A DNA stretch of 54,475 nucleotides. It comes from Bacillota bacterium (lineage in GTDB: Bacteria > Bacillota > Clostridia > Clostridiales > Clostridiaceae). The notes beneath the pieces were generated by a model. It was not told the origin of the DNA, made no database searches, and saw nothing but the letters and a program-made list of their open reading frames with translations. The stretch lies in NCBI GenBank assembly GCA_021781655.1, contig JAJXWJ010000015.1:1-54475 (forward strand). Reading direction: 5' to 3'. A program made the position numbers and the translations under genes. Below, piece after piece: positions 18,347 through 28,757 of the stretch (its first letter is position 1; each line of letters opens with the position of its first letter).

Positions 18347-19057
18347 TTACTTTCTAAGGTCATCCATTAATTTTGTTTTGTCCTTAGTTTGGTTGTCAAC
18401 TTGTTTTATTATTTTAGCTGGAGTTCCTGCAACTACAACATTTTCAGGTACATCTTCAACAACAACAGAGCCTGCTGCTACAACAGAACCTTTGCCGATT
18501 TTTACACCTTCTAAAATAACAGCATTAGCTCCAACTAAAACATCATCTCCTATTTCGCTAGGTGATTTGCTAGGTGGCTCTAGTACACCGGCAAGCACTG
18601 CTCCAGCACCTAGATGAACTCTTTTACCTATTTTACCTCTTGCACCTACAACAGCATTCATATCTATCATTGAGCCTTCACCAATTTCTGCTCCGATATT
18701 AATAACTGCTCCCATCATAATTACAGCATTTTTATCTATGCTTACTTTATCTCTGATTATTGCACCAGGCTCGATTCTTGCATCTATAGATGTTATATCC
18801 ATTAAAGGTATAGCGGAATTTCTTCTGTCTTGCTCTAGTCTAAACTTGTTTATTTTGTCCTTGTTTTTAATAATTAAATCTGACACACTTGAACTTTCAC
18901 CAAAGACTACATAAAAATTGTTTGAACCATATATTTCAATTCCATCTTCAAATATATTCGATAAATCTCCATCTACATAAACTTTTACAGGTGTAGATTT
19001 TTTTGCTTCTTTTATGTATCTTGCAATTTCATATGGATCTGTTAAATCGTAACTCAT
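18347..19057 (-). CDS. dapH: Tetrahydrodipicolinate N-acetyltransferase
   Basis: DapH acetylates tetrahydrodipicolinate in the acetyl branch of lysine/diaminopimelate synthesis. The 236-residue protein has the N-terminal domain of the family ([20 protein letters not shown]). A left-handed beta-helix of hexapeptide repeats follows, such as [32 protein letters not shown] broken by a loop [18 protein letters not shown]. The start follows GAGGAGGAAAAAA. It is divergent from a PatA-like aminotransferase that would act two steps later in the same branch. Together with dapB and asd further along, it indicates an acetyl-type DAP pathway. Confidence 0.94.
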   Translation of the reverse strand: MSYDLTDPYEIARYIKEAKKSTPVKVYVDGDLSNIFEDGIEIYGSNNFYVVFGESSSVSDLIIKNKDKINKFRLEQDRRNSAIPLMDITSIDARIEPGAIIRDKVSIDKNAVIMMGAVINIGAEIGEGSMIDMNAVVGARGKIGKRVHLGAGAVLAGVLEPPSKSPSEIGDDVLVGANAVILEGVKIGKGSVVAAGSVVVEDVPENVVVAGTPAKIIKQVDNQTKDKTKLMDDLRK

Positions 19058-19196
19058 TTTTTTCCTCCTCGCATTAAAAAAAACTAAAAAATACTCTGAA
19101 TTTAATTATAATAAATAATTAACTTAATGAAAAGAAAAAAATAAAAAATGTGATATAATTAGAAACTAAAGAGATAAATTGATTGGAGATAGTGGA

Positions 19197-20348
19197 ATGG
19201 AAAATAAAGTATCACAAAGAGTTAAGAACATTGAAATTTCTGGAATAAGAAAATTTTACAATAAAGTTGTTAAGGTTGATGGAGCTATTTCATTAACAAT
19301 AGGCCAGCCGGATTTTCCGGTACCTGACAAAATTAAAAAAGCTATGATTGATGCAATAAATGAAAATAAAACAGGATATACTTCTAATGCAGGAATTTTA
19401 GAATTAAGACAGGAAATAAGTGATAATTTAAAAAAGGACAACATACATTTTGATGCAGATGAAATTTGTATTACAGTAGGTGGAAGTGAAGGTATTATGT
19501 CTGTATTCTCAGCAGTACTAAATCCGATGGATAAAGTTTTAATTCCTACGCCGGCATATCCTGCTTATGAAAATTGTGTAAGAATTGCTGGTGGAGAGAC
19601 AATTGAGTATGAGCTTAATAATAGTGATTTTTCAATAAATATTGACGGTTTAAAGGATTTAATAAAATTACATAAACCAAAAGCAATTGTACTTTCCTTT
19701 CCATGTAATCCTACAGGTGCAGTTTTGAGTAGAGAAGCTAGGGATGGGCTTTGTGAAATACTAAAAAATGAAGATATAATTATAATAACAGATGAGATGT
19801 ATAGTGCCTTAACCTACACAAAGGAATATTACTCTGTAGCACAATTTGAAGAACTTAAAAATAAAATTATTTTAATTAATGGTTTTTCAAAAATTTTTTC
19901 CATGACAGGTCTTAGAATTGGTTATGTATGTGCACCTAGGTGTTTTATGGATCATATTATGAAGGTTCACCAGTATTCCGTTTCTAGTGCACCATCTGTT
20001 GTTCAATATGGTGCACTAATTGGACTTAGAAGCTGTATTGATGAAGCTAAAGAAATGAGAGACCAATTCAAAATAAGAAGAGATTTTTTATATGAGGGGT
20101 TAATAAAGTTAGGTTTTGATGTTAAGTTGCCAGACGGAGCCTTTTATATGTTTCCTTCCATTAAGAAATTTAATATGGATAGCGAAAAGTTTTGTGAAAA
20201 GCTTCTTGAAAATGCAAAGGTAGCAGTAGTTCCAGGCTCTGCTTTTGGCATTGGTGGGGAAGGATATTTTAGGGCATCTTATGCCTGTAGCATTGAACAA
20301 TTGAAGGAAGCTTTAAAAAGAATTGAATTGGAAATCAAAAAATGGTAA
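19197..20348 (+). CDS. PatA-like class I/II aminotransferase (probable N-acetyl-LL-DAP aminotransferase)
   Basis: This is a PLP-dependent fold-type I aminotransferase of 383 residues. The Schiff-base Lys is in NGFSKIFSMTGLRIGYVC. Other conserved blocks are YTSNAGILELRQEI, VGGSEGIMSVFSAVL, FPCNPTGAVLS and DEMYSALTY. The start at 19197 follows GGAGATAGTGG by a good spacing; an in-frame TTG at 19179 is a weaker option. Class I aminotransferases are hard to assign by substrate; the divergent dapH next door makes acetyl-DAP aminotransferase (the PatA role) the best inference. A hairpin terminator lies about 95 bases downstream. Confidence 0.82.
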   Translation: MENKVSQRVKNIEISGIRKFYNKVVKVDGAISLTIGQPDFPVPDKIKKAMIDAINENKTGYTSNAGILELRQEISDNLKKDNIHFDADEICITVGGSEGIMSVFSAVLNPMDKVLIPTPAYPAYENCVRIAGGETIEYELNNSDFSINIDGLKDLIKLHKPKAIVLSFPCNPTGAVLSREARDGLCEILKNEDIIIITDEMYSALTYTKEYYSVAQFEELKNKIILINGFSKIFSMTGLRIGYVCAPRCFMDHIMKVHQYSVSSAPSVVQYGALIGLRSCIDEAKEMRDQFKIRRDFLYEGLIKLGFDVKLPDGAFYMFPSIKKFNMDSEKFCEKLLENAKVAVVPGSAFGIGGEGYFRASYACSIEQLKEALKRIELEIKKW

Positions 20349-20441
20349 TAGTATTTTAGCATAAATAAACATGGTATTTTATGTTGATTATTTGATCAAA
20401 AAATTAATAAAAAAATAATAAAAAAATAATAAGAAATTAAT

Positions 20442-20475
20442 AAAAATAAGTGATTGAAAAATCACTTATTTTTTT
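20442..20475 (+). terminator. GAAA-tetraloop terminator after the aminotransferase
   Basis: An AT-rich stem ending in AAGTGATT, GAAA loop, AATCACTT, then ATTTTTTT (20442-20475). It lies in the 457-base gap between patA-like and oppB1. Confidence 0.85.
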
Positions 20476-20681
20476 GATATAAAACAGGAAAAGTAATTAA
20501 CGTATATGGTAATATATTACATTAATATTCATAAAAATTCAATTATAAAAAATATTTATCAAAAAAATATTATAATCATAAATGGATTAATATTTATCTT
20601 TTAAATAAATTATCATTTTATCAACAATGTAAATAAAATGCTGGTGTTATATAGTAAATTATGAATAAAACTGCTTAAATA

Positions 20682-20710
20682 TTGACAATGTGATAAAAGC
20701 GTGGTATGAT
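20682..20710 (+). promoter_or_regulatory. Sigma-A promoter for the first opp operon
   Basis: TTGACA (20682-20687) and TATGAT (20705-20710) are separated by exactly 17 bases. They lie about 95 bases ahead of oppB1. The rest of the gap 20349-20805 holds only AT-rich sequence and the upstream terminator. Confidence 0.78.
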
Positions 20711-20805
20711 TTTTTTCGACATATCTTAAATTGAATTATACAAATAAAAAAATGAAATTTAATATATAAATACAAAATACAAATTTATTGGAGGAGACAA
20801 CAAAA

Positions 20806-21729
20806 ATGCTAAACTACATTTTAAAAAGACTGCTTTCGAGCATTATTACATTGTTTGCAGTTATAACCATAACATTTTTCTTGGTTCATGCTATTCCCGG
20901 GGGACCATTTACAGGTGACAAAGCTTTATCGCCTGCCATACAGCATAATCTTGAAGTTAAATATGGTTTGGACAAACCGTTAGGTCAGCAGTATGTTATT
21001 TACTTAGAAAATTTATTACATGGTGATTTAGGACAATCTACTAGTTCAGAAGGAAGAAGTGTAAATCAAATAATTCACGATTGTTTCCCTGCTTCTGCTA
21101 AGGTTGGATTATGTGCACTTTTATATGCCATCATTTTAGGAATGATAATGGGAATAATAGCTGCTTTAAAGCACGGAAAGTTTTTGGATAATTTTTGTTT
21201 GGTACTATCTACTTTTGGAGTTACGATTCCAAGTATGATTTTAGCACCGATTTTAGTATATATATTTGCAGTTAATCTGAATCTTCTTCCAGCAGTTGGA
21301 CTAGATGGAGGGATATCAAATTACATTTTACCAGCTATTTCCTTAGGTTCTTTATCTATGGCATTTATAACAAGATTAATTCGTTCAAGCCTTCTTGAAG
21401 TTTTAAAACAAGACTATGTAAAAGTTGCAAGAGCTAAAGGACTTTCTAAAAGTAAAATTGTAATTAAGCATGCACTTAGAAATTCATTAGTGCCTCTTAT
21501 AACTTATCTTGGACCATTAACTGCCGCAGTATTAACAGGAAGCTTTGTGGTTGAAACAGTATTTGGAATTCCTGGAATTGGACAACAGTATGTTACAAGT
21601 ATTTCTAATAGAGATTATCCTGCTGTTCTTGGAATTACTATTTTCTTCTGTGCTTTTTTAATTGCTGCAAATTTCATTGTTGATATTTTATACGTTGTTG
21701 TTGACCCAAGAATAAAAATAGACAAATAG
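20806..21729 (+). CDS. oppB: Oligopeptide ABC transporter permease, first copy (OppB)
   Basis: This 307-residue inner-membrane permease is the first gene of a peptide import operon. It has about six membrane segments, the N-terminal MLNYILKRLLSSIITLFAVITITFFLVH and the ATPase-docking EAA-type loop in DYVKVARAKGLSKSKIVIKHALRNSLVP. FGIPGIGQQYVTSISNRDYP is a family signature. The start at 20806 follows GGAGGAG; an upstream in-frame TTG would place the ribosome site inside the gene. Substrate class, dipeptide versus oligopeptide, is not fixed by sequence. Confidence 0.93.
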   Translation: MLNYILKRLLSSIITLFAVITITFFLVHAIPGGPFTGDKALSPAIQHNLEVKYGLDKPLGQQYVIYLENLLHGDLGQSTSSEGRSVNQIIHDCFPASAKVGLCALLYAIILGMIMGIIAALKHGKFLDNFCLVLSTFGVTIPSMILAPILVYIFAVNLNLLPAVGLDGGISNYILPAISLGSLSMAFITRLIRSSLLEVLKQDYVKVARAKGLSKSKIVIKHALRNSLVPLITYLGPLTAAVLTGSFVVETVFGIPGIGQQYVTSISNRDYPAVLGITIFFCAFLIAANFIVDILYVVVDPRIKIDK

Positions 21730-21740
21730 GAGGAAAATTG

Positions 21741-22655
21741 ATGAACATTTCTAAAGACATGTTTGAGTTAGTACCTAAAGAAGAAAAAAATAGCGATAAA
21801 GTTATAAGACCGAGCTTAAGTTATTGGCAAGATGCATGGAGAAGAATTAAAAAAAATAAGCTAGCAATGGTCAGTTTAATATTTATTATAATAATGGTTT
21901 TGGCTGCAATTTTTGGACCAATCCTTTCAAGATATAATTATACAACTCAAGATTTATCTAGTTCGGATTTATTTCCAAGTACTACTCACTGGTTTGGGAC
22001 AGATAAATTTGGAAGAGATCTTTTTGTTAGAGTTTTAATGGGAGCAAGAGTTTCACTAACAATAGGTTTAGTGGCAAGTGTACTTAGTATTTTTATAGGA
22101 GTATTGTATGGAGGAATCTCAGGATATTTTGGTGGACTAGTTGATAATATTATGATGAGAATTGTGGAAGCGATTTATGCAATTCCTATGACTATATATG
22201 TAATCCTAATAATGATAGTTTTGAAACCAGGATTAACGAGCATAATAATAGCATTGACAATTTCATTTTGGGTAACTATGGCCAGAATTGTTAGAGGTCA
22301 AATAATATCTTTAAAAGAGCAGGAATTTGTTCTTGCTGCAAAGACAATAGGTGCTTCACCACTTAGAATTATTTTGAAACACCTTATCCCAAACTGTATT
22401 GGAACAATAATAGTAACTTTAACACTTTCAGTTCCAGATGCAATATTTCAAGAAGCCTTTCTAAGCTTTATTGGGCTTGGAATAGCACCTCCACTTGCAT
22501 CTTGGGGTAGCTTAGCATCAGACGCTTTAGGTGGATATCAGCTATATCCATATCAATTAGCATTTCCAGCAATCGCTATTTGCTTAACTATGCTAGCGTT
22601 TAATTTATTGGGTGACGGCTTAAGGGATGCATTAGATCCAAAGATGAGAAGGTAG
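21741..22655 (+). CDS. oppC: Oligopeptide ABC transporter permease, first copy (OppC)
   Basis: This second permease subunit pairs with OppB to form the channel. It has 304 residues, with a cytosolic N-terminus ending in SYWQDAWRRIKKNKLAMVSLIFI, the TDKFGRDLFVRVLMGARVSL block and the docking loop QEFVLAAKTIGASPLRIILKHLIPN. The end DALDPKMRR is typical. I took the ATG at 21741, directly after an in-frame TTG, because AGGAGG sits eight bases before it. Confidence 0.93.
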   Translation: MNISKDMFELVPKEEKNSDKVIRPSLSYWQDAWRRIKKNKLAMVSLIFIIIMVLAAIFGPILSRYNYTTQDLSSSDLFPSTTHWFGTDKFGRDLFVRVLMGARVSLTIGLVASVLSIFIGVLYGGISGYFGGLVDNIMMRIVEAIYAIPMTIYVILIMIVLKPGLTSIIIALTISFWVTMARIVRGQIISLKEQEFVLAAKTIGASPLRIILKHLIPNCIGTIIVTLTLSVPDAIFQEAFLSFIGLGIAPPLASWGSLASDALGGYQLYPYQLAFPAIAICLTMLAFNLLGDGLRDALDPKMRR

Positions 22656-22664
22656 GAGGGTATC

Positions 22665-23675
22665 ATGGAAAAATTATTGCAAATTAATAATATACACACT
22701 TCCTTTAAAACTCATATGGGGGAAGTTCAATCGGTTAGAGGAGTAACACTTGATTTATATAAAGGTGAAGCTATAGGAATAGTTGGAGAATCAGGTAGTG
22801 GAAAAAGTATTACAATGATGTCTTTAATGAAGCTTTTAGATGAAAATGGAACAATAAAGGATGGCGAAATTATTTTTTCGGGAAAAGATTTGGTAAAACT
22901 TTCGGAAAAAGAGATGGAAGCGATTCGTGGAAATGAAATAGGCATGATATTTCAAGATCCAATGACTTCTTTAAATCCAGTATTAACTATCGGCGATCAG
23001 CTTTCGGAACCTCTTATTAGACATAAAAATCTAAAAAAAGGTGAAGCGATGGATAAAGTAGTAGAGATGCTAAAGCTTGTAGGTATACCAAGTCCAGAAA
23101 AGAGGATAAAACAATATCCACATGAATTTTCTGGCGGAATGAGACAAAGAGTAATGATAGCCATGGCACTGATTTGTGAGCCAAAGCTTTTAATTGCAGA
23201 TGAGCCAACAACAGCACTTGATGTTACGATTCAAGCTCAAATCTTGGAATTAATGAAAGAATTAAAAGAAAAACTGCATATGTCAATTATTCTTATAACA
23301 CATGATTTAGGAGTAGTTGCAGATGTATGCAATAGAATAAATGTTATGTATGGTGGTTTGGTAGTGGAAAGCGGAACAGCTAAAGAAATATTTTATAATC
23401 CAAAACATCCTTATACATGGGGGCTTTTGAGGAGCATACCAAATCCAAAGCAAGATATTAAAGAAAGACTAAAGCCTATAGAAGGTACTCCACCTGATTT
23501 GCTAAAGCCACCTGTAGGATGTCCTTTTGCAGAAAGATGTGAATATGCTATGAAGGTTTGCATAGAAAACAGACCAGAAAATTATGAAATATGTGAAGGA
23601 CATCATTCAGCTTGTTGGCTTAATCATCCTGATGCACCAAAAGTTGAATGGAATTTTAATGGGAGGAATAATTAA
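22665..23675 (+). CDS. oppD: Oligopeptide ABC transporter ATP-binding protein, first copy (OppD)
   Basis: This ATPase energises peptide import. It shows Walker A GESGSGKS, Q-loop FQDPMTSLNPV, signature SGGMRQR, Walker B LLIADEPTTALD and switch His in ITHDLGVVADV. The C-terminal Cys-containing oligopeptide domain reads VGCPFAERCEYAMKVC; in some Opp/Dpp ATPases these cysteines hold an iron-sulfur cluster. The stop overlaps the start of oppF by one base. The start follows AGGAGGGTATC. Confidence 0.95.
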   Translation: MEKLLQINNIHTSFKTHMGEVQSVRGVTLDLYKGEAIGIVGESGSGKSITMMSLMKLLDENGTIKDGEIIFSGKDLVKLSEKEMEAIRGNEIGMIFQDPMTSLNPVLTIGDQLSEPLIRHKNLKKGEAMDKVVEMLKLVGIPSPEKRIKQYPHEFSGGMRQRVMIAMALICEPKLLIADEPTTALDVTIQAQILELMKELKEKLHMSIILITHDLGVVADVCNRINVMYGGLVVESGTAKEIFYNPKHPYTWGLLRSIPNPKQDIKERLKPIEGTPPDLLKPPVGCPFAERCEYAMKVCIENRPENYEICEGHHSACWLNHPDAPKVEWNFNGRNN

Positions 23676-24655
23676 TGAAGGAAAAGGAAACACTAATTGA
23701 GATTAAAGATTTAACAAAGTTTTTCCCAATTAAAAAAGGAATTTTCAACAAAAAGATAAGTAACGTTAAGGCTGTTGACGAGGTTTCATTTTCAATAAAA
23801 AGAGGTGAGACTTTAGGACTTGTAGGTGAGTCTGGTTGTGGTAAAACTACTACAGGCAGAACGATTATAAAGCTTTATGAGCCTACTTCAGGTCAAATTA
23901 TTTATGAAGGTAAAGATATTGCAAAGCTTACTCATGCTCAAATGATGCCATACAGAAAAAAGATGCAAATGATATTTCAAGACCCGTATGCATCATTAAA
24001 TGCAAGAATGACTGTTGGCGACATAATAGGTGAGCCAATTGATATTCACAAGTTAATGGGTAAGAAGGAAAGGTTAGAAAGAATTCATTATTTATTAAAT
24101 AGAGTAGGTCTCAATCCAGATCATGCTAATAGATATCCACATGAGTTTTCCGGTGGTCAAAGACAAAGGGTTGGCATAGCAAGAGCGCTTGCTGTTCAAC
24201 CAGAATTTATAGTTTGTGACGAGCCTATTTCGGCGTTGGATGTTTCGATTCAAGCTCAAGTAGTAAATATGCTAGAAGATTTGCAAAATGATTTAGGTTT
24301 AACATATTTATTTATAGCTCACGATTTATCTATGGTTAAACATATCTCCACAAATATTGGAGTTATGTATCTTGGAAAATTGGTGGAAATTGCAAGCAGT
24401 AATGAACTTTACAAAAATCCACTTCATCCATATACAAAGGCACTATTATCCGCTATACCTGTTCCTGACCCAGATATGGCAGCAAGCAATAAAAGAATTA
24501 TGTTAGAAGGAGAAATACCATCTCCAATAGACCCTCCACCAGGTTGCAGATTTAGGGGAAGATGCAAATATGCGAAACCAATTTGTGCTGAAGTTCAGCC
24601 ACAATTAAAGGATTTGGGTGGAGACCACAAAGTGGCATGCCATTTGTATGAATAA
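23675..24655 (+). CDS. oppF: Oligopeptide ABC transporter ATP-binding protein, first copy (OppF)
   Basis: This second ATPase (326 residues) pairs with OppD. Motifs are GESGCGKTT, FQDPYASLNARMTVGDII, SGGQRQRVGIARAL, VCDEPISALDVS and AHDLSMVKHIS. The C-terminal part has CRFRGRCKYAKPIC. It is one base overlapped with oppD. It is followed after 58 bases, containing a weak hairpin at 24661-24689, by oppA1. Confidence 0.95.
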   Translation: MKEKETLIEIKDLTKFFPIKKGIFNKKISNVKAVDEVSFSIKRGETLGLVGESGCGKTTTGRTIIKLYEPTSGQIIYEGKDIAKLTHAQMMPYRKKMQMIFQDPYASLNARMTVGDIIGEPIDIHKLMGKKERLERIHYLLNRVGLNPDHANRYPHEFSGGQRQRVGIARALAVQPEFIVCDEPISALDVSIQAQVVNMLEDLQNDLGLTYLFIAHDLSMVKHISTNIGVMYLGKLVEIASSNELYKNPLHPYTKALLSAIPVPDPDMAASNKRIMLEGEIPSPIDPPPGCRFRGRCKYAKPICAEVQPQLKDLGGDHKVACHLYE

Positions 24656-24660
24656 ACGAA

Positions 24661-24689
24661 ATTAGTGAAATTTATATATATACACTAAT
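24661..24689 (+). promoter_or_regulatory. Weak intercistronic hairpin between oppF1 and oppA1
   Basis: ATTAGTG (24661-24667) can pair with CACTAAT (24683-24689), followed by AAAAAA rather than a T-run. It may be an mRNA processing or stability site, not a terminator. Confidence 0.35.
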
Positions 24690-24713
24690 AAAAAATATAA
24701 AGGGGGACTCTTA

Positions 24714-26393
24714 ATGATTAAAAACAAAAAATCAAAGCTGTTTACTGTTGTACTTATATCAGTAATAACAGGATCACTTTTAAGTGGTTGCGGTAATAGC
24801 AGTAGCAGCAGTAGTAACAGTAATCCTTCAACTCCTACAGGAGTTCAAAAAATTACTGCAAACATCGATGCAAATCCAAAAACTATCGATCCAGGTTTAA
24901 ACGATTCGGTTGAAGGTATGGATGTTATCACAAATGCCTTTGAAGGATTAACAACTCTTGATGCAAACAATAAGGTAATACCTGGTATAGCATCAAGCTG
25001 GGACGTATCTAAAGATGGATTAAACTATGTATTCCATTTAAGAAAAGATGCAAAATGGTCAGATGGAAAACCTGTTACAGCACACGATTTTGAATATGCT
25101 TGGAAAAGAGCATTAAATCCAGCAACAGCATCTGATTATGCATATCAACTTTATTACTTAAAGAATGGTGAATCATATAATACTGGTGGAGGTGCTACAG
25201 CTAACGATGTAGGAGTTAAAGCAGTAGATGATTATACATTAGATGTTACACTTCAAAATCCTACACCATACTTCTTATCATTAATGGCATTTGATACTTA
25301 TATGCCAGTTAGACAGGACATAGTTGAAGCACATCCAAATGATTGGGCTACAAATCCTGCTACTTATGTAAGTGACGGTCCATTCAAATTAAAACAATGG
25401 AACACTAATGATAGATTAATATTAGTGAAAAATCCTTACTACTGGAATGCTAAAAATGTAAAATTACAAGAGCTTGATTTAACAGTTTTAAGTGATGAAA
25501 CAAGTTATATGTCTGCATATCAATCTGGACAAATAGACGTTATCGATCAACCACCAACAGAACAAATACCTTCATTAGTTAAAGAAGGAAAAGCTAAGAT
25601 TCTTCCAAACCTTGGAGTTTATTACTACAGCTTCAACTTGGATCCAAAAGCTACTACTGTACCAGCAGATGTAAAAGCTGCAATCGATAATCCTAAGGTT
25701 AGAGAAGCTATTTCGCTTGCTATAAACAGAACGCAAATAGTTAATGATGTAGCAAAAGGTGGTCAAAAGCCTGCAACAAGTTTTGTACCTTCAGGAATAA
25801 TCGGACCAAATGGAAAAGACTTTAAAAATAAAAGTTATCTTCCTGCAACAGCTGATGTAACTGAAGCTAAGAAATTACTTTCAGAAGCAGGATATCCAAA
25901 TGGAAAGAACTTCCCAAGTGATGTTGAACTTATATATAACAGTTCACAACAAAATCAAGAAATTGCAGAAGCAGTTCAAGCAATGCTTAAACAAAACTTG
26001 AATATAAATATTTCAGTTAGAGCAGTAGAAAGAAAAGTTCAACTTACAGAAACAACTTCTCACACATATACAGCGATGGCAAGAAATGCATGGACAGCAG
26101 ATTATGCTGACCCTATGACTTTCCTAGACATGTGGACTTCAACTAGTGGAAACAATGTTTCTGGATGGTCAGATCCAACTTATGATGCTTTAATAGCAAA
26201 AGCTAAGGCTGAAACAAATCTAAGTAAGAGATATGATGAAATGCATCAAGCACAAGATATATTAATGAATAGTTATTCAGTAATACCTATCTATGAATAT
26301 ACAGAAGTTGAATGTAAAAAAGACTATGTAAAAGGTGCATTTAGAACATCTCTTGATGTATTATATTTTAGAGATGCTTATGTTCATAAATAA
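24714..26393 (+). CDS. oppA: Oligopeptide-binding lipoprotein, first copy (OppA)
   Basis: This extracellular substrate-binding lipoprotein of 559 residues belongs to the SBP_bac_5 family. A signal peptide ends in the lipobox LLSGCG, followed by a Ser/Asn linker. Family blocks are WDVSKDGLNYVFHLRKDAKWSDGKPVTAHDFEYAWKRAL-type (about 90-130), VREAISLAINRTQIV and TWSDPTYDALI-like GWSDPTYDALI. It is the last gene of the opp1 operon; having the binding protein last is less common than first. The start follows AAGGGGGACTC. A bidirectional terminator follows. Confidence 0.95.
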   Translation: MIKNKKSKLFTVVLISVITGSLLSGCGNSSSSSSNSNPSTPTGVQKITANIDANPKTIDPGLNDSVEGMDVITNAFEGLTTLDANNKVIPGIASSWDVSKDGLNYVFHLRKDAKWSDGKPVTAHDFEYAWKRALNPATASDYAYQLYYLKNGESYNTGGGATANDVGVKAVDDYTLDVTLQNPTPYFLSLMAFDTYMPVRQDIVEAHPNDWATNPATYVSDGPFKLKQWNTNDRLILVKNPYYWNAKNVKLQELDLTVLSDETSYMSAYQSGQIDVIDQPPTEQIPSLVKEGKAKILPNLGVYYYSFNLDPKATTVPADVKAAIDNPKVREAISLAINRTQIVNDVAKGGQKPATSFVPSGIIGPNGKDFKNKSYLPATADVTEAKKLLSEAGYPNGKNFPSDVELIYNSSQQNQEIAEAVQAMLKQNLNINISVRAVERKVQLTETTSHTYTAMARNAWTADYADPMTFLDMWTSTSGNNVSGWSDPTYDALIAKAKAETNLSKRYDEMHQAQDILMNSYSVIPIYEYTEVECKKDYVKGAFRTSLDVLYFRDAYVHK

Positions 26394-26400
26394 ATAAAAA

Positions 26401-26428
26401 AATATACCCTTTTGGGTATATTTTTTTA
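26401..26428. terminator. Bidirectional terminator between oppA1 and dapB
   Basis: AATATACCC (26401-26409) pairs with GGGTATATT (26414-26422) around TTTT, with T-runs on the plus strand to 26427 and A-runs before it that serve the minus strand. Confidence 0.88.
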
Positions 26429-26430
26429 TG

Positions 26431-27183
26431 TTAAATTTTCAATACATCATCCATATCGTACAAACCTGAAATTTGATTTGCCATAAATATACATGCTTTA
26501 ATAGCTCCAACGGCAAAAACTTCTCTAGAAATTGCGGTGTGCTTTATTTCTATAGTTTCGCCTTGACCAGCAAAAATAACTTCGTGCTCACCAACTATCG
26601 AGCCACCTCTAACTGCATGAATTCCAATTTCGTTTTTTTCTCTTTTTTTAATTCCTTCTCTTCCATTTACATAAAAAGTGTTATCAGATATAGATGCTTT
26701 AATGGTATCGGCAAGAAGCAGTGCTGTTCCACTTGGAGAATCAACCTTTTGATTATGATGTTTTTCTATTATTTCTATATCGAAATCTCCGTACAAAATA
26801 GAAGCTACATTTTTTAGTATATTGTTTATAATGTTTATTCCTAAAGACATATTACCAGATCTAAAAATAGGATTAGTCTTGCTAAAAGCTTGGATATTAT
26901 TTAATTGCTCTTCAGAAAAACCAGTAGTACACATTACAACAGGAAGATTTTTGATTTTTGCAAATTGTAAAATAGAATCTAAGGCTTCAGGTCTTGAAAA
27001 ATCTAAAATAACATCGCAAGAAACAGAGCATTCTGAAATATTTTTGAAAACTGGATAGCCCATATTATCTAAACAGAAGCTGTCAATTCCTGCTGCAATT
27101 TCAGCATTATTATATTTTTTTACTGTTTCGGTAACCATTTTTCCCATTTTACCGCCACAGCCTACTAAAAGTATTTTTACCAT
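26431..27183 (-). CDS. dapB: 4-hydroxy-tetrahydrodipicolinate reductase
   Basis: DapB reduces hydroxy-tetrahydrodipicolinate with NAD(P)H in lysine/DAP synthesis. The 250-residue chain starts at [17 protein letters not shown], the dinucleotide-binding site; an upstream extension lacks a ribosome site while AGGAGGATATTC precedes 27183. The catalytic [16 protein letters not shown] block is intact. It lies 23 bases after asd on the same strand, so the two form an operon. dapA is not in the window. Confidence 0.95.
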   Translation of the reverse strand: MVKILLVGCGGKMGKMVTETVKKYNNAEIAAGIDSFCLDNMGYPVFKNISECSVSCDVILDFSRPEALDSILQFAKIKNLPVVMCTTGFSEEQLNNIQAFSKTNPIFRSGNMSLGINIINNILKNVASILYGDFDIEIIEKHHNQKVDSPSGTALLLADTIKASISDNTFYVNGREGIKKREKNEIGIHAVRGGSIVGEHEVIFAGQGETIEIKHTAISREVFAVGAIKACIFMANQISGLYDMDDVLKI

Positions 27184-27206
27184 GAATATCCTCCTCATTA
27201 AATAAT

Positions 27207-28202
27207 TTATTTCATGTTTTTTATTATCCATTCTGCAATTTGAATTGCATTTGAAGCTGCACCTTTTCTAATATTGTCGGCAACTACCCAAAGATTAAGG
27301 CCGTTGTCTATACTAAAATCTCTTCTGATTCTTCCTACATAAACTTCATCATGTCCAGCAGCTTCAAGTGGTGTTGGATAAGAAAGGTTAGAAGGGTCAT
27401 CCTTTAAAACAATATTTTCTGCAGAAGAGTAAAGGTCAAATATATCTTTTACATCAAATTCATTTTTTAATTCCACATTAATGCTTTCGCTATGACCATA
27501 AAAAACTGGTACTCTTGCAGTAGTTGCAGTGATTTTTAATGAATCATCATGAAGAATCTTTCTTGTTTCATTAATCATCTTTTCTTCTTCTTTAGTGTAG
27601 CCATTTTCTAAAAATACATCGATATGAGGTAAAATGTTGTATGCTATAGGATAAGGGAATTTTTCTTCTTTTTCTCCTTTAACACCATTTTCTAAGTCTT
27701 TATATCCACCTATTCCTGCACCTGAAACAGCTTGATAAGTAGAATAAACTATTCTTTTTATTCCATACTTATCATATAAAGGCTTAAGAGCTACAACAGC
27801 TTGTATTGTTGAACAGTTTGGATTTGCAATAATTCCTTTGTTCCATTTAATATCTTCTGGGTTAACTTCTGGAACAACTAGTGGAACGGTAGGATCCATT
27901 CTCCAGGCACTGCTGTTGTCTATTACAGTTGAACCGTATTTTGCAAAAATAGGTGCAAATTCTGTACTAGTTGAGCCACCAGCTGAAAACAAAGCAAAAT
28001 CTATCTTTTTATTTTTTATATTATCTTCCTTTAATTCTTCAACTTCTACTTCAGTGTTTTTAAATTTAAGTATTTTTCCAGCAGAACGCTTAGAAGCAAA
28101 AAAGTATATTTCATTAACTGGAAAATTTCTTTCTTCTAAAACTTCTATAAATTTGTTACCCACCATTCCAGTGGCACCTACAACGGCAACGTTGAATTTC
28201 AT
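27207..28202 (-). CDS. asd: Aspartate-semialdehyde dehydrogenase
   Basis: Asd reduces aspartyl phosphate to the semialdehyde, the branch point to lysine, threonine and methionine. The 331 residues show the NADP site [14 protein letters not shown], the catalytic Cys in [12 protein letters not shown] and the base His in [15 protein letters not shown]. The start follows GGAGGGATAAAT. It leads an asd-dapB operon. The 5' leader to the minus-strand promoter is short on recognisable structure; I looked for a lysine riboswitch and did not find one. Confidence 0.96.
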   Translation of the reverse strand: MKFNVAVVGATGMVGNKFIEVLEERNFPVNEIYFFASKRSAGKILKFKNTEVEVEELKEDNIKNKKIDFALFSAGGSTSTEFAPIFAKYGSTVIDNSSAWRMDPTVPLVVPEVNPEDIKWNKGIIANPNCSTIQAVVALKPLYDKYGIKRIVYSTYQAVSGAGIGGYKDLENGVKGEKEEKFPYPIAYNILPHIDVFLENGYTKEEEKMINETRKILHDDSLKITATTARVPVFYGHSESINVELKNEFDVKDIFDLYSSAENIVLKDDPSNLSYPTPLEAAGHDEVYVGRIRRDFSIDNGLNLWVVADNIRKGAASNAIQIAEWIIKNMK

Positions 28203-28448
28203 ATTTATCCCTCCAAAAATGTCTTTGGTTTCTATTATATATCGTATGAAAGAAAAATCATATAGTTTTCAAATAATTAAGGTAAATTTATATTGAAAAA
28301 TGATTGTATCATAATGCAAAAATGCATATAATAAATTATCGAAAAATGACAGCTGTTGATAAATTGTCAAAATGGGCACATAATATTTGAAATAATTAAT
28401 AAATAGTTATAAATTGTAACGATAAATTATGAAAGTGCAAATTGATTA

Positions 28449-28477
28449 TTGACGTTAAAATTATATTATGGTATTAT
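28449..28477 (+). promoter_or_regulatory. Probable sigma-A promoter for the second opp operon
   Basis: TTGACG (28449-28454) and TATTAT (28472-28477) are spaced 17 bases apart. This would give a leader of about 300 nt before oppA2. Confidence 0.55.
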
Positions 28478-28714
28478 TAAGAAATAAAAATTCAATAAAA
28501 TAGTAATTTAACAGTAATATAGATAAATTGTATCGTGTCGAAACTAATGTAAAATTGTCGATATTATGAAAAAACTTAAATAGATTGAAATTTTAATTTA
28601 TTTAAAAGTATATTTAATTTTTGTGCTATAAAAATTTACATTATTTATGTTTCATAAGGATATCTTCATAATAATATGCACAAATTAATAAATGGGGAAA
28701 TTCTTTTTGATAAA

Positions 28715-28757
28715 GCTTGTAAAATTTTATTTATCTTGTTTAAAAAGATTTGCAAGC
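28715..28757 (+). promoter_or_regulatory. Leader hairpin 27 nt before oppA2
   Basis: GCTTGTAAA (28715-28723) pairs with TTTGCAAGC (28749-28757), with an inner ATCTT/AAGAT. It has no T-run, so it may stabilise the mRNA or regulate translation; the role is inferred. Confidence 0.4.

Noticed and set aside
18315-18617. Plus-strand ORF of 100 codons with Thr/Pro-rich product
   Set aside because: It is antisense to dapH, whose hexapeptide repeats and family length are clear; the Thr/Pro bias is the reverse-strand shadow.
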